A DNA stretch of 64,000 nucleotides from Macrotrachela quadricornifera. Taxonomy: Eukaryota; Rotifera; Eurotatoria; Philodinida; Philodinidae. The notes under the pieces are model-generated. The model ran no database searches. It was not told the origin of the DNA and was given only the letters and a program-made list of their open reading frames with translations. The first letter of the stretch is position 1, and each line of letters starts with the position of its first letter. The stretch is taken from assembly GCA_022393335.1 (NCBI GenBank), contig JAJEKB010020951.1, positions 1,131,544 to 1,195,543 of the forward strand. Direction: 5' to 3'. Made by a program: the position numbers and the translations under genes. Positions 34,601-41,968 of the stretch are shown piece after piece.

Positions 34601-37509
34601 TTCAAATAGATTGAACGTATTTTACCAGTAGCTGGTGAAATTGAAAAAAAAGAATTTTCGTATATATTATCAAAACAAGCATATCATAGTATATCTGATG
34701 GACATTTATGGTTTTCAATATTTTCTCGACCATTATCAAATAAATTTACACGTATTCAACGATGTACATGTTGTTTTGTTTTATTTTTTATTTCAATGTT
34801 TTTAAATATAATGTATTATGATTTATCAAATATAAATCAAACAAATACAACTAGTTTATCATTTGGTCCATTTTATTTAAGTTCACAACAGGTATGAGAA
34901 ATTCTTATAGATTAGTTTTATTTTATTAAGTATTTTTAAGATTATTATTGGTATAATTATTGAATTATTTTCATTAGTTCCAAGTCTTTTACTTGTTCAA
35001 TTTTTTCGACGTATTCAATCACGTGATAAACAAAGTTCATTATTACATGAAATTTTATATAAAATCAAACCATCTATAAAAATAAATATTAATAATAAAA
35101 AAAAATCTTCAATAAATTTTCCATGGTGGTGTATATTTATTGCTTATGGATTTTGTATAATATTAATAAGTGTTTCAATATTTTTTATAATTGCACGTGG
35201 AATTGAATTTGGTGATATAAAAAGTCAAAAATGGTTAACATCTATTTTAAGTGGATTTTTTTCATCGATTTTTCTTACACAACCAATTAAAGTAAAATTT
35301 TATTTTTGATTAAATTATTTAAGATATTTTCTTTTTTAAAAGATTTTATGTTTGGCTATATTTTTTGCGTTATTTTTTAAAAATTCTAATGATGATAAAG
35401 AAGCTTATCAACATTTTGATGAAAATCAAATTAATTTAGATAATAATGAAGAATATGTTGATTCAATTGAAGTTTGTCATTATCTTTTTTAAATTAAAAC
35501 ATTCTTAAATATAAAAAATTTTTAGAATGATATTTTATTTAATACTCATTCACAAATACATCCAAATCGTTTAAATGAAGATGAAATAATTCATGCACGT
35601 AATCGACGTTTAAAAGATATTTATATGTGGTCAATTATACGAGAAATATTTATTTATTTATGTTTTTTCTTACTTCTTTGTTTTATAACTTATTCAAATT
35701 GTAATCAAAATTCATTTCTTCAAGTTAATCATTTACGAAAATATTTTATTAATTCTAAATATACAAAGGTTTGCTCTACTCCTTTTTTTTTAAATAAATA
35801 TATATATATATATTAATAGATTTCAACAATAAATGAATTTTGGAATTGGTTAGAAAATAATTTTATATTAAATATTCGTGCTCAACAATGGTATAATGGT
35901 GATATACCACGATATTTAAATGGTTTTGTAAATGATAAAACAAATCGATTAATTGGTTGGACAACAATGAGACAATTACGAATAAAACCAGATTTATGTT
36001 TATATAAATATATTAATTTAATATGTCAATATGATTATAGTTTTTCTAATGAAGATAAATATTCATATGAATTAAATTGGTTAAATCAAACAAAACAAAT
36101 ATATAATTCATCAATTTATCAAGCATTTAAATATAAATCAAGTGATGAATTAGATGCATATATTTATATAGGTGATCATGGAAGTTATAGTGGTGGTGGT
36201 TATATATATGAATTTCGAGGTCGTTTATCTGATATACGAAATAATTTATCTGAATTACATAAATTAAATTGGATTGATAATAGAACAAGAGCTATAATTA
36301 TTCAATTAACATTATATAATCCAAATGTTGAATTATTTACATCAGTTAGTTTTCTTATTGAATTTTTATCAACAGGTGGAATTTATCCACAATATCGTTT
36401 TGAACCAATGAATTTTTATGGTAAATTTACAATTAAGTTTCTTTTTTATCTTATTTAAAATAAATATATATATGTATATATATATCTTTAGTATTTACAT
36501 CAATATTTCAATTAATTTGTATAATTTTTTATATGATATTTATTATTTATTTTATGTTAATTGAAATAAAATTATTATTTAAATTAAAATTAAAATATTT
36601 TTTTAAATTTTGGTCATTAATTCAATTAAGTATAATAATATGTTCATGGTCAATTATTGGAATTAATATATGGAGATATAATGAAAGTAAACGTATTGGT
36701 AAAATATTTCATCAAACAAATGGATATATATATGTTAATTTACAATTAGCAAATTATATAAATGATATATTAATATATTTATATAGTTTTTGTTGTTTTT
36801 TTAGTACAATAAAATTTTTTCATATTTGTCGTTTTAATCAACATCTTTTATTATTTATTCAAACACTTAAATATTCTATAAAAGAACTTTTATCATTTTT
36901 TATAATGGTTTTAATTATATATATATCATTTCTTTGTTTATTTTATTTATTATTTATATCAAATATATCATCTTGTTCAAGTTTATTATCAACATTAAAA
37001 ATGTTATTTGAAATGACATTATTAAAATTTAATTCAAATGATTTTAATCAAGCATCAACATTTTTAGGTCCATTTTGTTTTAGTTTATTTATTATATTTG
37101 TTGTTTTTATTTGTATGAGTATGTTTATATCAATAATTAGTGATAATTTTCGTTATGCGAGAAGTAAAATTAATAATGAACAAGATATATTTTTATATAT
37201 GTTTAAAAAATTTCAATATTGGATAGGTATAAAAATATTATTAAATACATTTAATAATTAATTTATATTTTAAAGGTTGGAAAAAAATAAATGCAGAAGA
37301 TGATGATGAAGAAAAGTTTTCAACAAATCCACACTATTATGATTCAATTGAAAGCTTTCCACAAAAAATTGATCAACTATTAAATGCAATTAATCAAGTA
37401 TATTTTTATTTAATTAGATTTTTTTTTAGAATTTTCTTTTTTTCTTTTTATTAAGCTTTATGTAAGTCAAAGAAGTGGAATTGTACAAATGAAAGAAACT
37501 TCAGTTTAA
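10576..37509 (+). CDS. Polycystin-1-like protein with five NHL propellers
   Basis: I joined 33 exons with GT..AG borders and consistent phase: 10576-10636, 14810-15697, 16195-16242, 16303-16386, 17655-18533, 19061-19108, 19173-19256, 22106-22993, 25957-26841, 27549-28430, 28678-28719, 28774-28902, 28961-29424, 29656-29785, 29841-30027, 30076-30290, 30341-30595, 30658-31014, 31149-31207, 31265-31456, 31517-31642, 31687-31801, 31857-32173, 32864-33966, 34023-34188, 34610-34891, 34941-35291, 35343-35471, 35526-35768, 35820-36420, 36492-37226, 37276-37397, 37456-37509. The total is 11,121 nt (3,706 residues). Order: signal peptide, NHL modules with Thr/Ser linkers (about 21-1639), REJ (about 1640-2175), GAIN-like region, GPS with HLT at 2679, TM1, PLAT (about 2755-2868), ten more helices with the polycystin loop. 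Known relatives are membrane receptor-channels. That all NHL exons share one transcript is inference; transcript evidence is lacking. Confidence 0.75.
11769..11998. mobile_element. Short inverted-repeat element
   Basis: About 50 bp at 11769-11818 (starting CGACGTCTTAAATTGAAGAG) are inverted at 11949-11998 across a 130-bp spacer. The right arm abuts the CACAGTGGGCAAC end of the next element exactly, so the two may be one composite or one inserted at the edge of the other. Confidence 0.6.
11999..13048. mobile_element. TIR element CACAGTGGGCAAC (copy 1)
   Basis: CACAGTGGGCAAC at 11999-12011 is perfectly inverted as GTTGCCCACTGTG at 13036-13048. The 1,050-bp interior has no transposase. A second element with the same ends but a different interior is at 40643-41643. 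The superfamily is not certain. I could not see a clean target duplication here. Confidence 0.7.
14339..14566. mobile_element. MITE with AGAGGTGTCCATCGC ends
   Basis: The left end AGAGGTGTCCATCGC is inverted, with changes, as GCAATGAACATCTCT at the right end. The interior shares ATTCGTCAAGCCTTATCG and GTGTAAATTC with the element at 58443-58730, so these are copies of one family about 230-290 bp long. Confidence 0.65.
14810..15697 (+). CDS. NHL propeller exon 1
   Basis: The exon is 888 nt, phase 1 at both ends, from TTATTTAG to TGTA/GTAAGT. It encodes about 295 residues starting AVSYNQPKFC and holding about five or six NHL-type blades. The clearest are SPYGIFVDINFDLYVADCGN, CPTDVVLDADNYLFIVDTNG and YPQSMAFDSYGNIFVADRSN, each followed by a HRI or NRIQ strand. 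NHL repeats form beta-propellers used in ligand or protein binding; here the signal peptide places them outside the cell. Cys pairs (CPG, CIAGC) suggest disulfides. The frame stays open for 30 codons beyond the splice site before a stop, which could give a secreted short form. Confidence 0.8.
16195..16386 (+). CDS. Thr/Ser linker exons 1a and 1b
   Basis: Two tiny exons, 16195-16242 (48 nt) and 16303-16386 (84 nt), are separated by a 60-bp intron. Both are phase 1 at both ends. They encode ETVTSQETITSTLNI and EISTNDIEFDASSVLSVSTV followed by STNANYSK, an O-glycosylation-prone stalk. Both exons are repeated almost unchanged after NHL exon 2. They were found from splice sites and phase, since they are too short to stand out as open frames. 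Confidence 0.6.
16430..17654. other. Intron before NHL exon 2, dispersed repeats
   Basis: There is no supported coding sequence. At 16500-16620 is a phrase with ATGTATGGGAAGA also seen at about 28555 and at the ends of the 56.3-58.3 kb foldback. At about 16995-17200 is an inverted relative of 20040-20230. Near 16795 TAGCATTAGTACTCGGCG is reminiscent of a widespread repeat end (from memory, weak). Confidence 0.45.
17655..18533 (+). CDS. NHL propeller exon 2
   Basis: The exon is 879 nt, phase 1 at both ends, starting GLSYNQPKFNAFS after CTTTGTAG and ending TGTA/GTAAGT. Blades read SPYGIFINTNNTVYVPSQGS, SPYGIFVDINFDLYVADCNN, CPSGVVLDADNYLFIVDSYN and YPQSMAFDSYGNIFVADRGN. The 3' third is nearly identical to NHL exon 1 while the 5' half is much more different, so divergence is patchy. 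It is the second copy of a duplicated block that also holds the two Thr/Ser exons and their introns. Confidence 0.8.
19061..19256 (+). CDS. Thr/Ser linker exons 2a and 2b
   Basis: These are copies of 16195-16386: exons 19061-19108 (48 nt) and 19173-19256 (84 nt), phase 1 throughout, with the same predicted peptides ETVTSQETITSTLNI and EISTNDIEFDASSVLSVSTV. The introns between and around them are also almost identical to the first copy, which indicates a recent duplication or gene conversion. Confidence 0.6.
19955..20230. repeat. Dispersed repeat with (CTGT)n head
   Basis: TATATATATATAAAG leads into five GTCT/CTGT units, then a body with GAAATGAAATTTCACA, GACCAATCTTTCAAAAA and GTTGTTATAAAGTAT. 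The body occurs in the opposite orientation at about 16995-17200. The pair therefore flanks the NHL exon 2 block as inverted repeats. Confidence 0.55.
21363..21778. mobile_element. MITE with ATTCWATCCCG ends
   Basis: The left end ATTCTATCCCGCGATGTTAA is inverted at the right end (ATTCAATCCCGTAACGTTGA read on the minus strand), with matching for about 35 bp. Further inside, CTATTAAAGATTGATCAAGT matches an inverted TTGATCAATGTTTAATAGAC. Size is about 416 bp and it is non-coding. Confidence 0.65.
22106..22993 (+). CDS. NHL propeller exon 3
   Basis: The exon is 888 nt, phase 1 at both ends, from CTTTTTAG to GATG/GTGAGT, and fully open. It starts AVSYNQPKLSAIASWSANG. Blades include NPSGIFINTNNTIYVADQLN, TPQRIFVDINFDLYVADCGN, CPTAVVLDADSYLFIVDSNN and YPQSMAFDSYGNIFIIDTSN. 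Its last residues are KLNISD instead of the LTNSC shared by the other copies, so the Cys at the module end is missing. No Thr/Ser exons follow it. Confidence 0.78.
23046..23939. mobile_element. Foldback element, TAGGGCAATTC ends
   Basis: The left end TAGGGCAATTCAAAAGTAAT is inverted, with changes, in CACTACTCTTCGATTGCCCT at the right end. The arms are about 200 bp or more, with shared inner phrases such as GATAAGAACTGTTTTTGTTG and its inverse. Inner sequence (AAAATATACCAGAAAGCACAG) relates it to the 7.4-8.3 kb foldback. No transposase. Confidence 0.7.
24104..24684. mobile_element. Foldback element, GAGGGAAG ends
   Basis: The left arm (from about 24104) with CTATGTGCATCATGTAGT is inverted in the right arm (to about 24684) with ACTACATGATGCACATAG. 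Also inverted are AGTTCTTTTCGCTGTTC against AATGAAAAGAACTGAAACTT. The interior of the 40.6-41.6 kb TIR element contains diverged copies of these phrases. Confidence 0.7.
24840..25083. mobile_element. Half copy of the TAGGGCAATTC foldback
   Basis: The end ATTACTTTTGGATTATCCTA at about 25064-25083 matches the inverted TAGGGCAATTCAAAAGTAAT end of the 23.0-kb element, and upstream text near 24965-25020 (TAGTGTAGAAAAGTAGAGCA, TATCGGACTGTATAGAAAG) resembles its right arm. Only one arm is recognised. Confidence 0.45.
25957..26841 (+). CDS. NHL propeller exon 4
   Basis: The exon is 885 nt, phase 1 at both ends, from GTCTTTTAG to TGTG/GTAAGT. It starts VPYYNQPKFCPSTTWDPNG. Blades include LPYDLFINTNNTVYMINQIN, YPQGIFVDINLDLYVADSYN, RPTDIVLDSDRYLFIVDSNS and RPQSMAFDSYGNIFVVDRSN. 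It keeps the NSC end. It is the most divergent of the first four copies in its N-terminal third. No Thr/Ser exon was found before the next NHL exon. Confidence 0.78.
27346..27396. repeat. Fragment of the AGAGATGTTCATC MITE family
   Basis: ATCGCGGCAGCGGCAG and CACGATGGACATTTCTAG match the end sequence of the elements at 14339 and 58443. Only a short piece is present. Confidence 0.45.
27549..28430 (+). CDS. NHL propeller exon 5, with possible own start
   Basis: The exon is 882 nt, phase 1 at both ends, preceded by TTTTATTATAG and ending TGTA/GTAAGT. Blades include MPYGIFINGINTIYVASWSK, SPRGIFVNINLDLYVADCGN, CPTDIVLDADEYLFIVDSNN and YPQSMAFDSYGNIFVTDRDN. Uniquely, the frame is open upstream to an ATG at 27491, which gives MNLSVQSLSFLLIVFHFIIV, a plausible signal peptide reading straight through the apparent splice acceptor. 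The exon may thus be used internally or as the first exon of a shorter polycystin with one propeller. Sequence alone does not decide. Confidence 0.78.
28678..28902 (+). CDS. Thr-rich linker exons before REJ
   Basis: Exons 28678-28719 (42 nt) and 28774-28902 (129 nt), both phase 1-1, follow NHL exon 5. They encode NVITNTLTTVQTRK and a longer run beginning EQITSTEQQTSTIKRSITST, rich in Thr, Ser and Gln. This is a mucin-like stalk between propellers and the REJ region, analogous to but not copied from the linkers after NHL exons 1 and 2. Confidence 0.6.
28961..31014 (+). CDS. REJ region of the polycystin (6 exons)
   Basis: Exons 28961-29424, 29656-29785, 29841-30027, 30076-30290, 30341-30595 and 30658-31014 are joined by introns of 48-231 bp in phases 0, 1, 2, 1, 1. 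The peptide shows REJ signatures: FSSNIQLNCNTSLSIIIQWT near the start, IKWNIYYGI in the middle, and near the end INQPPYNGSCSINPLNGTT followed by FNISCSDWFDNDGIKDYSFY. In polycystin-1 relatives this region precedes the GAIN/GPS unit and is extracellular. Many NxS/T sites are present. Confidence 0.85.
31149..33600 (+). CDS. GAIN-like region and GPS motif
   Basis: Exons 31149-31207, 31265-31456, 31517-31642, 31687-31801, 31857-32173 and the first part of 32864-33966 make up this region. The first five are helical and Asn/Ser/Leu-rich, as in the helical half of GAIN domains. The GPS reads SGCYYLDKNNNW, then QCFSTHLTKFASSF, with the HL/T autocleavage site at 33563-33571. Vertebrate polycystin-1 also has only one Cys just before HLT. 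Self-cleavage into an NHL/REJ ectodomain and a membrane part is therefore predicted. The intron 32174-32863 is unusually long (690 bp) and may hold a decayed insertion. Confidence 0.82.
33640..37509 (+). CDS. TM1, PLAT and polycystin channel core
   Basis: TM1 (TIYLTIICVIIIYFILIIY) is followed by PLAT: YFYEIIVFTGQRKDAGTKSN, LFQRGGIDAF, LNYIRIWHDNTG and FHFICQKWFA. Then comes the family hallmark HLWFSIFSRPLSNKFTRIQR and TM2. TM3-TM5 lie in 34941-35471 and TM6 in 35526-35768. The extracellular polycystin loop is in 35820-36420 (LIGWTTMRQLRIKPDLC, GGGYIYEFRG, WIDNRTRA, LYNPNVELF). TM7-TM11 and the pore-loop position (LLSTLKMLFEMTLLKF) are in 36492-37226. The acidic pore-filter signature of PKD2-type channels is not evident, so ion conduction by this subunit alone is doubtful. 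A short helical tail (PQKIDQLLNAINQLYVSQRS) ends at TAA 37507-37509. Confidence 0.9.
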
Positions 37510-37635
37510 TCATTTTATTATAATGATGTGAAAAAACATTTAAATGTGATTATTAACTTATATTCCATAGTATATGCTTTATGTATTTCATAAATAATCT
37601 TTTATTTATTGTCAATATATAATATATTCATTTTC

Positions 37636-37641
37636 AATAAA
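37636..37641 (+). terminator. Poly(A) signal of polycystin gene
   Basis: AATAAA lies 126 bp after the stop, followed by a T/G-containing stretch. Confidence 0.45.
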
Positions 37642-38604
37642 TTCTTGATGTATGCTATTTAAATCTATGAGTATTGAGAAAATAATTTTACTAAGAAATA
37701 TCCAGAAATATTAACCATTTCGAAGTGGAAACTTACTTTTTTTAATCATTGATGGCATATAAAAGAGAATTTAAACTATCATTTTTTCTAGATAGCAACA
37801 GATCATAGAGAATTATTTTTACCAAAATAGTCAAAATTGTCGAGAAATCACAAATTTTATCGGGATATAAAAGAATTTATAAAAGTTAAAAATAGATGTC
37901 AGTTCTGGTTGAATTTTGTGCAAATAATCGAATGGTAGTACGATTATTACGATTATTCAGATTTCTATTCTTAAATAACCGCTTAAAACTCTACTGAAAC
38001 TCGATAATTTCAGTGGTTCTGTCTGGAACTTCCATAGATTTCAAACATGTATAGATTATTTCCTTAAATTTGTGCATTATCAAAATTTCTCTTCGCTATA
38101 TAGCACAAGTAACGTTCATCGCTTCGACTCATTTGACCCTCGATTGAATCAAGAAAAGTTGTAATGTCTCTCGCTACTCTATTTTTCATTTTCATTTTCT
38201 ACATAACACGAAGTAGAAACACGTATATCATTTAAGATTTTTATACTGTTCTAAAACTATCATTAGAGAATAAAATTCAACAAGGTAGCGCTCAACCTGT
38301 GGATTTGTTGACCCTTTTCTCAAAGAAATATTACATCGCTACATTTAAGTAAACTTTGTCCGATCATGTTAGATATTTCAACTCTTGATTCCATATAGAA
38401 TCATAAGAATATAAAACTCTTTCAATTAGTTCTCAGTTTATTAGACAGAAATTTTGCTTAAAGAACACATCATTTTATAGGCTTAGCTCCTTAGTATGAT
38501 CCCGATCATTTAATAGTAACGACATTGGTTTAAACTGCTAAGAATCAATTTACAACTAATTCATTTGAGTCTATACTAAAGCAAAATTTTCGCGGTCAAT
38601 TACG

Positions 38605-39330
38605 GGAATGGTTAGTCATTCGTCGGCACCACTCACGGCTAGCCGCTCCGCCGGCCAGGCTTCATTGAGCAGGTGATAATTCATAGTTCTCATTTGCCTT
38701 TTGCACGTTTCAATTATTTTAGAAAACTAGTCAAATCGTCATAGAATGCACCCATCAGTTGACTTCTAGTATCACACAATGACTCCGGCCCCATTTTGCA
38801 TCTGAGACAAAACTGCAAGTTTTCAATATGCTACCATTCTGCTCATACTGTTACCACGAATGTCACGTAATATACGACAAATTATTCTGTGCGATATTTT
38901 TCTATATCTCTATTGGAGTACAGCTCCTATGCCTAACTACAGAAGAACAGCTAGTCGTTCGTCGGCGCCACTCACAGCTAGCAGTTCCATGCATCAAACT
39001 TTATAGGGTAGCGAAGCTTTGCCTTCTAACTACTTAATTCTCCCATTATTCGCTTTTCTCAAAATGATCACTGATTTTCTTTAAAAGAGGTAACTACAAT
39101 ACAGCATTCTCCCCAAATTTCAGGCACCGAAACCATTTACCTATTCTTTGGTAGCCCAGTATTCCGCTCAATTGCGATCACGATTGCAACTCCGAGATAA
39201 TGCGTTCCATAAAACTCTCATAATTCTTTGAGTCTTCTTTGAAACACAAATTTTGTAGCTGTTAGAGAGAACGGATAGCTGTCCGTCGGAGCCCCTCCGG
39301 CGTGCCACTCAGGGCTACACGTTTCATGTA
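38605..39330. repeat. Dispersed phrase TAGTCGTTCGTCGGCGCC
   Basis: Diverged copies of CTAGTCGTTCGTCGGCGCCA followed by CTCACAGCTAGC occur near 38610, 38950 and 39270, about 320-340 bp apart, and a partial copy sits at 40617 beside the next TIR element. It could be a degenerate tandem array. Confidence 0.5.
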
Positions 39331-39399
39331 TCAAATTTTTTTCTCAACTGACAAATATTTTTCTACAATTCAGCTTTCTAGTGTTATAGGAAAATAATA

Positions 39400-39960
39400 T
39401 AACAGCAAGTAAAGTCGATTTAAGTCCTCGACTTCAATTACTTTTGATCGGATTTTATAAAACAAATTCCTTTTGTAAAAAAACTGTCCTTTATTAAAAA
39501 AACATTAGTCTCAAAAACGTTTTAAAAAACTGGCATCACCAATCTATTCCTCAACCCCGGTTACTTTGGTCAAACTTTGTAAAAAAATCATTATTTTCTT
39601 TAAAAAAGCCTTTTATGACGTAAAAAATTCATTTGGAAATTTTAAAAAATTAATATGCCACTCAATTCCCTGATTCCGAAAACCTTTGGTCAAACGTAAG
39701 CCATCGAGTTGACTTTAAAGTTGCGATTTTTCGCTCGATTTTTCTACGAATACGTTTTTTCCACCTTTGATCCCGACGACAAGCCAGCAAGCAAACTTTT
39801 TTTTCATATGACCCTCCCATCAGTCGAGAGAATATCTTTTCTGAAAAACTATTAATCACAAAAAATCTTGAAAAACTAATGTCAGATTCGGATTCCTCAA
39901 TCTCGACAACCTTTGCGTCAAACAAATATTTTTCAGATCGGGCCTTTGCCCTGCGACCAG
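39400..39960. repeat. Degenerate repeat with CCTTTGGTCAAAC motif
   Basis: Related phrases (CCTCGACTTCAATTAC, TTACTTTGGTCAAACTTT, AAACCTTTGGTCAAACG, ACAACCTTTGCGTCAAAC) recur every ~120-230 bp. An inverted relative lies in the polycystin intron at about 34320-34490. Confidence 0.45.
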
Positions 39961-40039
39961 CGACAGAAACTCATTTTAGTTTTTTTCTATCGTCGTCCCC
40001 TCAGTGGAAGGAATAAACGCTTCTAACGAACTTAATACT

Positions 40040-40385
40040 ACCATATACCTCTATTGATCAAATCAGGTATTACCGCCATAAGCAATGGTGTTCATCACAC
40101 ACCATGGTGAAACCAACGATTCGTCAAAAATTGCATGTTTCCCACAAAAAATATCAAACCCCATCAATTCCTAACATCAATTGATCAATTCATATACCAC
40201 CACCATAAGCAATGGTGTTCATCACACATCATAGTGAAAACCTCCATTCGTGAAAAAACACTTATTTTTGATGAAAAATACCAAACCTCACCAATTCCTA
40301 ACATCAATTGATCAATTCAGGTACCAACACAATCAGCAATGCTGTTGATCAAGTGTCATACCTCGGTGCCAAAAATCTTTCGCGA
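40040..40385. repeat. Three-copy 126-bp tandem repeat
   Basis: CCATAAGCAATGGTGTTCAT at 40076 recurs at 40203 and, diverged, near 40329. Each unit also carries CTAACATCAATTGATCAATT. Unit length is about 126-127 bp. Confidence 0.7.
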
Positions 40386-40642
40386 AAGGTTAATTTTTAA
40401 TTTTTGTGATCTTTAAGTTTTTTTTATCTCGATGTATTTTTTGATCCTGACGCAAACACACACACACATACACACACACAAACGCATTTCACTTTTTTCC
40501 GTATCATCCTCCCTTCAGTCGAGGGAACAAGGCTAATTAGGTTCTTTGGAAAATCCACTTAAATTATTTGAAACTTATTTCAAAATTATGCTTTGAGATA
40601 ACGTTGTAAGTCAACGTCTAGTCGTTCGTCAGCCTCCTCCCG

Positions 40643-41643
40643 CACAGTGGGCAGCCAGGACGAAAAATGGGCTTTCGAGATTTGAATCCATATCATAGCT
40701 AGCATTGGAGCTGCAGTGATCCTGCATTTAACTGTATTATCGATAATGATTGAAAGCAAGCATCTGTTAAGTTACGGGCACCCTAAGATACATCAAATAG
40801 GTAAATATCACTAATAGGACCATATAAGTAAAATGTATATTTTAAATCGAGAATCTAGTTATATGCGTTAGTTATTATGCAGTTATACAGTATTATGTGT
40901 TTACTATATATTACAAACTGTTTCGACTTCTTGAATTTCTTTAGACTATAATAAGTTCAAAAACTTACCATCAGTATAGTGAAAATTAGCCAGTGATCCA
41001 TAATGCAGGTCGTTCGCGAGATTTGGCGGGAGGTTAAATTCAAGTTTCAACTGATCGTTTGATAGAACGTGTCATGATCTATCTTCAATAGATGCGCCAT
41101 TACACCCTCGTCCAGACATTTGGCATTTTATAATACAACACCATGATTTCCCTCAGGTTCACTTGAAAAGTCAACTTTCGAATTTCCACTTGAAACTTTG
41201 CGCAGAGAAAAGTCTCACTGAGACTAATTAATTCTGAAAGTTTCAAATCTCTTGGTTGCCCCTATCCTTAAATACGAACATTTAACATATTGTGCTATAA
41301 GTGATGGGAAAAAGACTATTTTTGATTATACCTGTATATTGAGTTAGAAGCAACCCAAAAGTTCAAAACTTTTAGAACCAACTAGGCTCATCGAGACCTT
41401 TCTCTGTGCAAAGTTTCAAGTCGAAATTCGAAAGTTGATTTTTCATGTGAACCGGAGGGGGACCACGGCTTTTTGATAAAAAATGCCGTAAAAACTAAAT
41501 ATCTCAACAGAAATAAGCTACGAGCGCAAACTCTTTTCCGGATATTCATACTTCACTAGAACCTACATGATGCATATAGTCTTGATTCGAAAGCTATTTT
41601 GCATATGGGAATTGCTCCTTACTTCCTTGTTCTGCCCACTGTG
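40643..41643. mobile_element. TIR element CACAGTGGGCAG (copy 2)
   Basis: CACAGTGGGCAG at 40643 is inverted as CTGCCCACTGTG ending at 41643. The flanks CTCCTCCCG and CTCCTCCCC agree at 8 of 9 bases, a likely target duplication of 8-9 bp. The interior is a foldback related to 24104-24684 and differs wholly from copy 1 at 11999-13048. No transposase is encoded. Confidence 0.72.
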
Positions 41644-41968
41644 CTCCTCCCCCTAAGCAGAACATATTATTTTTCTTTTCATTGTTTTATTCGACTAGTA
41701 TTTATCGCTGACTCGTACACGTGAGCGTTTTTTGCTTGGCGAGTGAAATTATGTTATCGTTTTTTATTTGATCGAAAGACGCAATTAACCAAGTTGGAAC
41801 TTTCCAGATGGGTTTCGAATGTCTGTGGAGCAGTGACGGAATGAAATCGAATGAAATACAGAACTCTTACAGTGTCATGAGTTGTGTTCTGTTGCATATT
41901 GAGAAGCTGAGAAATACAATGAGAGGAAGAAAAAATTCATTTGAGAGAAGTGATTCGATCTGATTGAA

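Larger units (their letters stand above)
37650..40640. other. Intergenic, degenerate repeats
   Basis: No gene is supported. The open frames at 38828 and 39662 (minus) lie inside repeats. Contents are a repeated phrase every ~330 bp (38610-39330), a run of ~120-bp related units (39400-39960), and a three-copy 126-bp tandem repeat (40040-40385), followed by (CACA) near 40455. Confidence 0.55.

Noticed and set aside
38828..39925. Open frames in the degenerate repeat region
   Set aside because: They overlap repeated phrases with stops in sister copies; no family resemblance.
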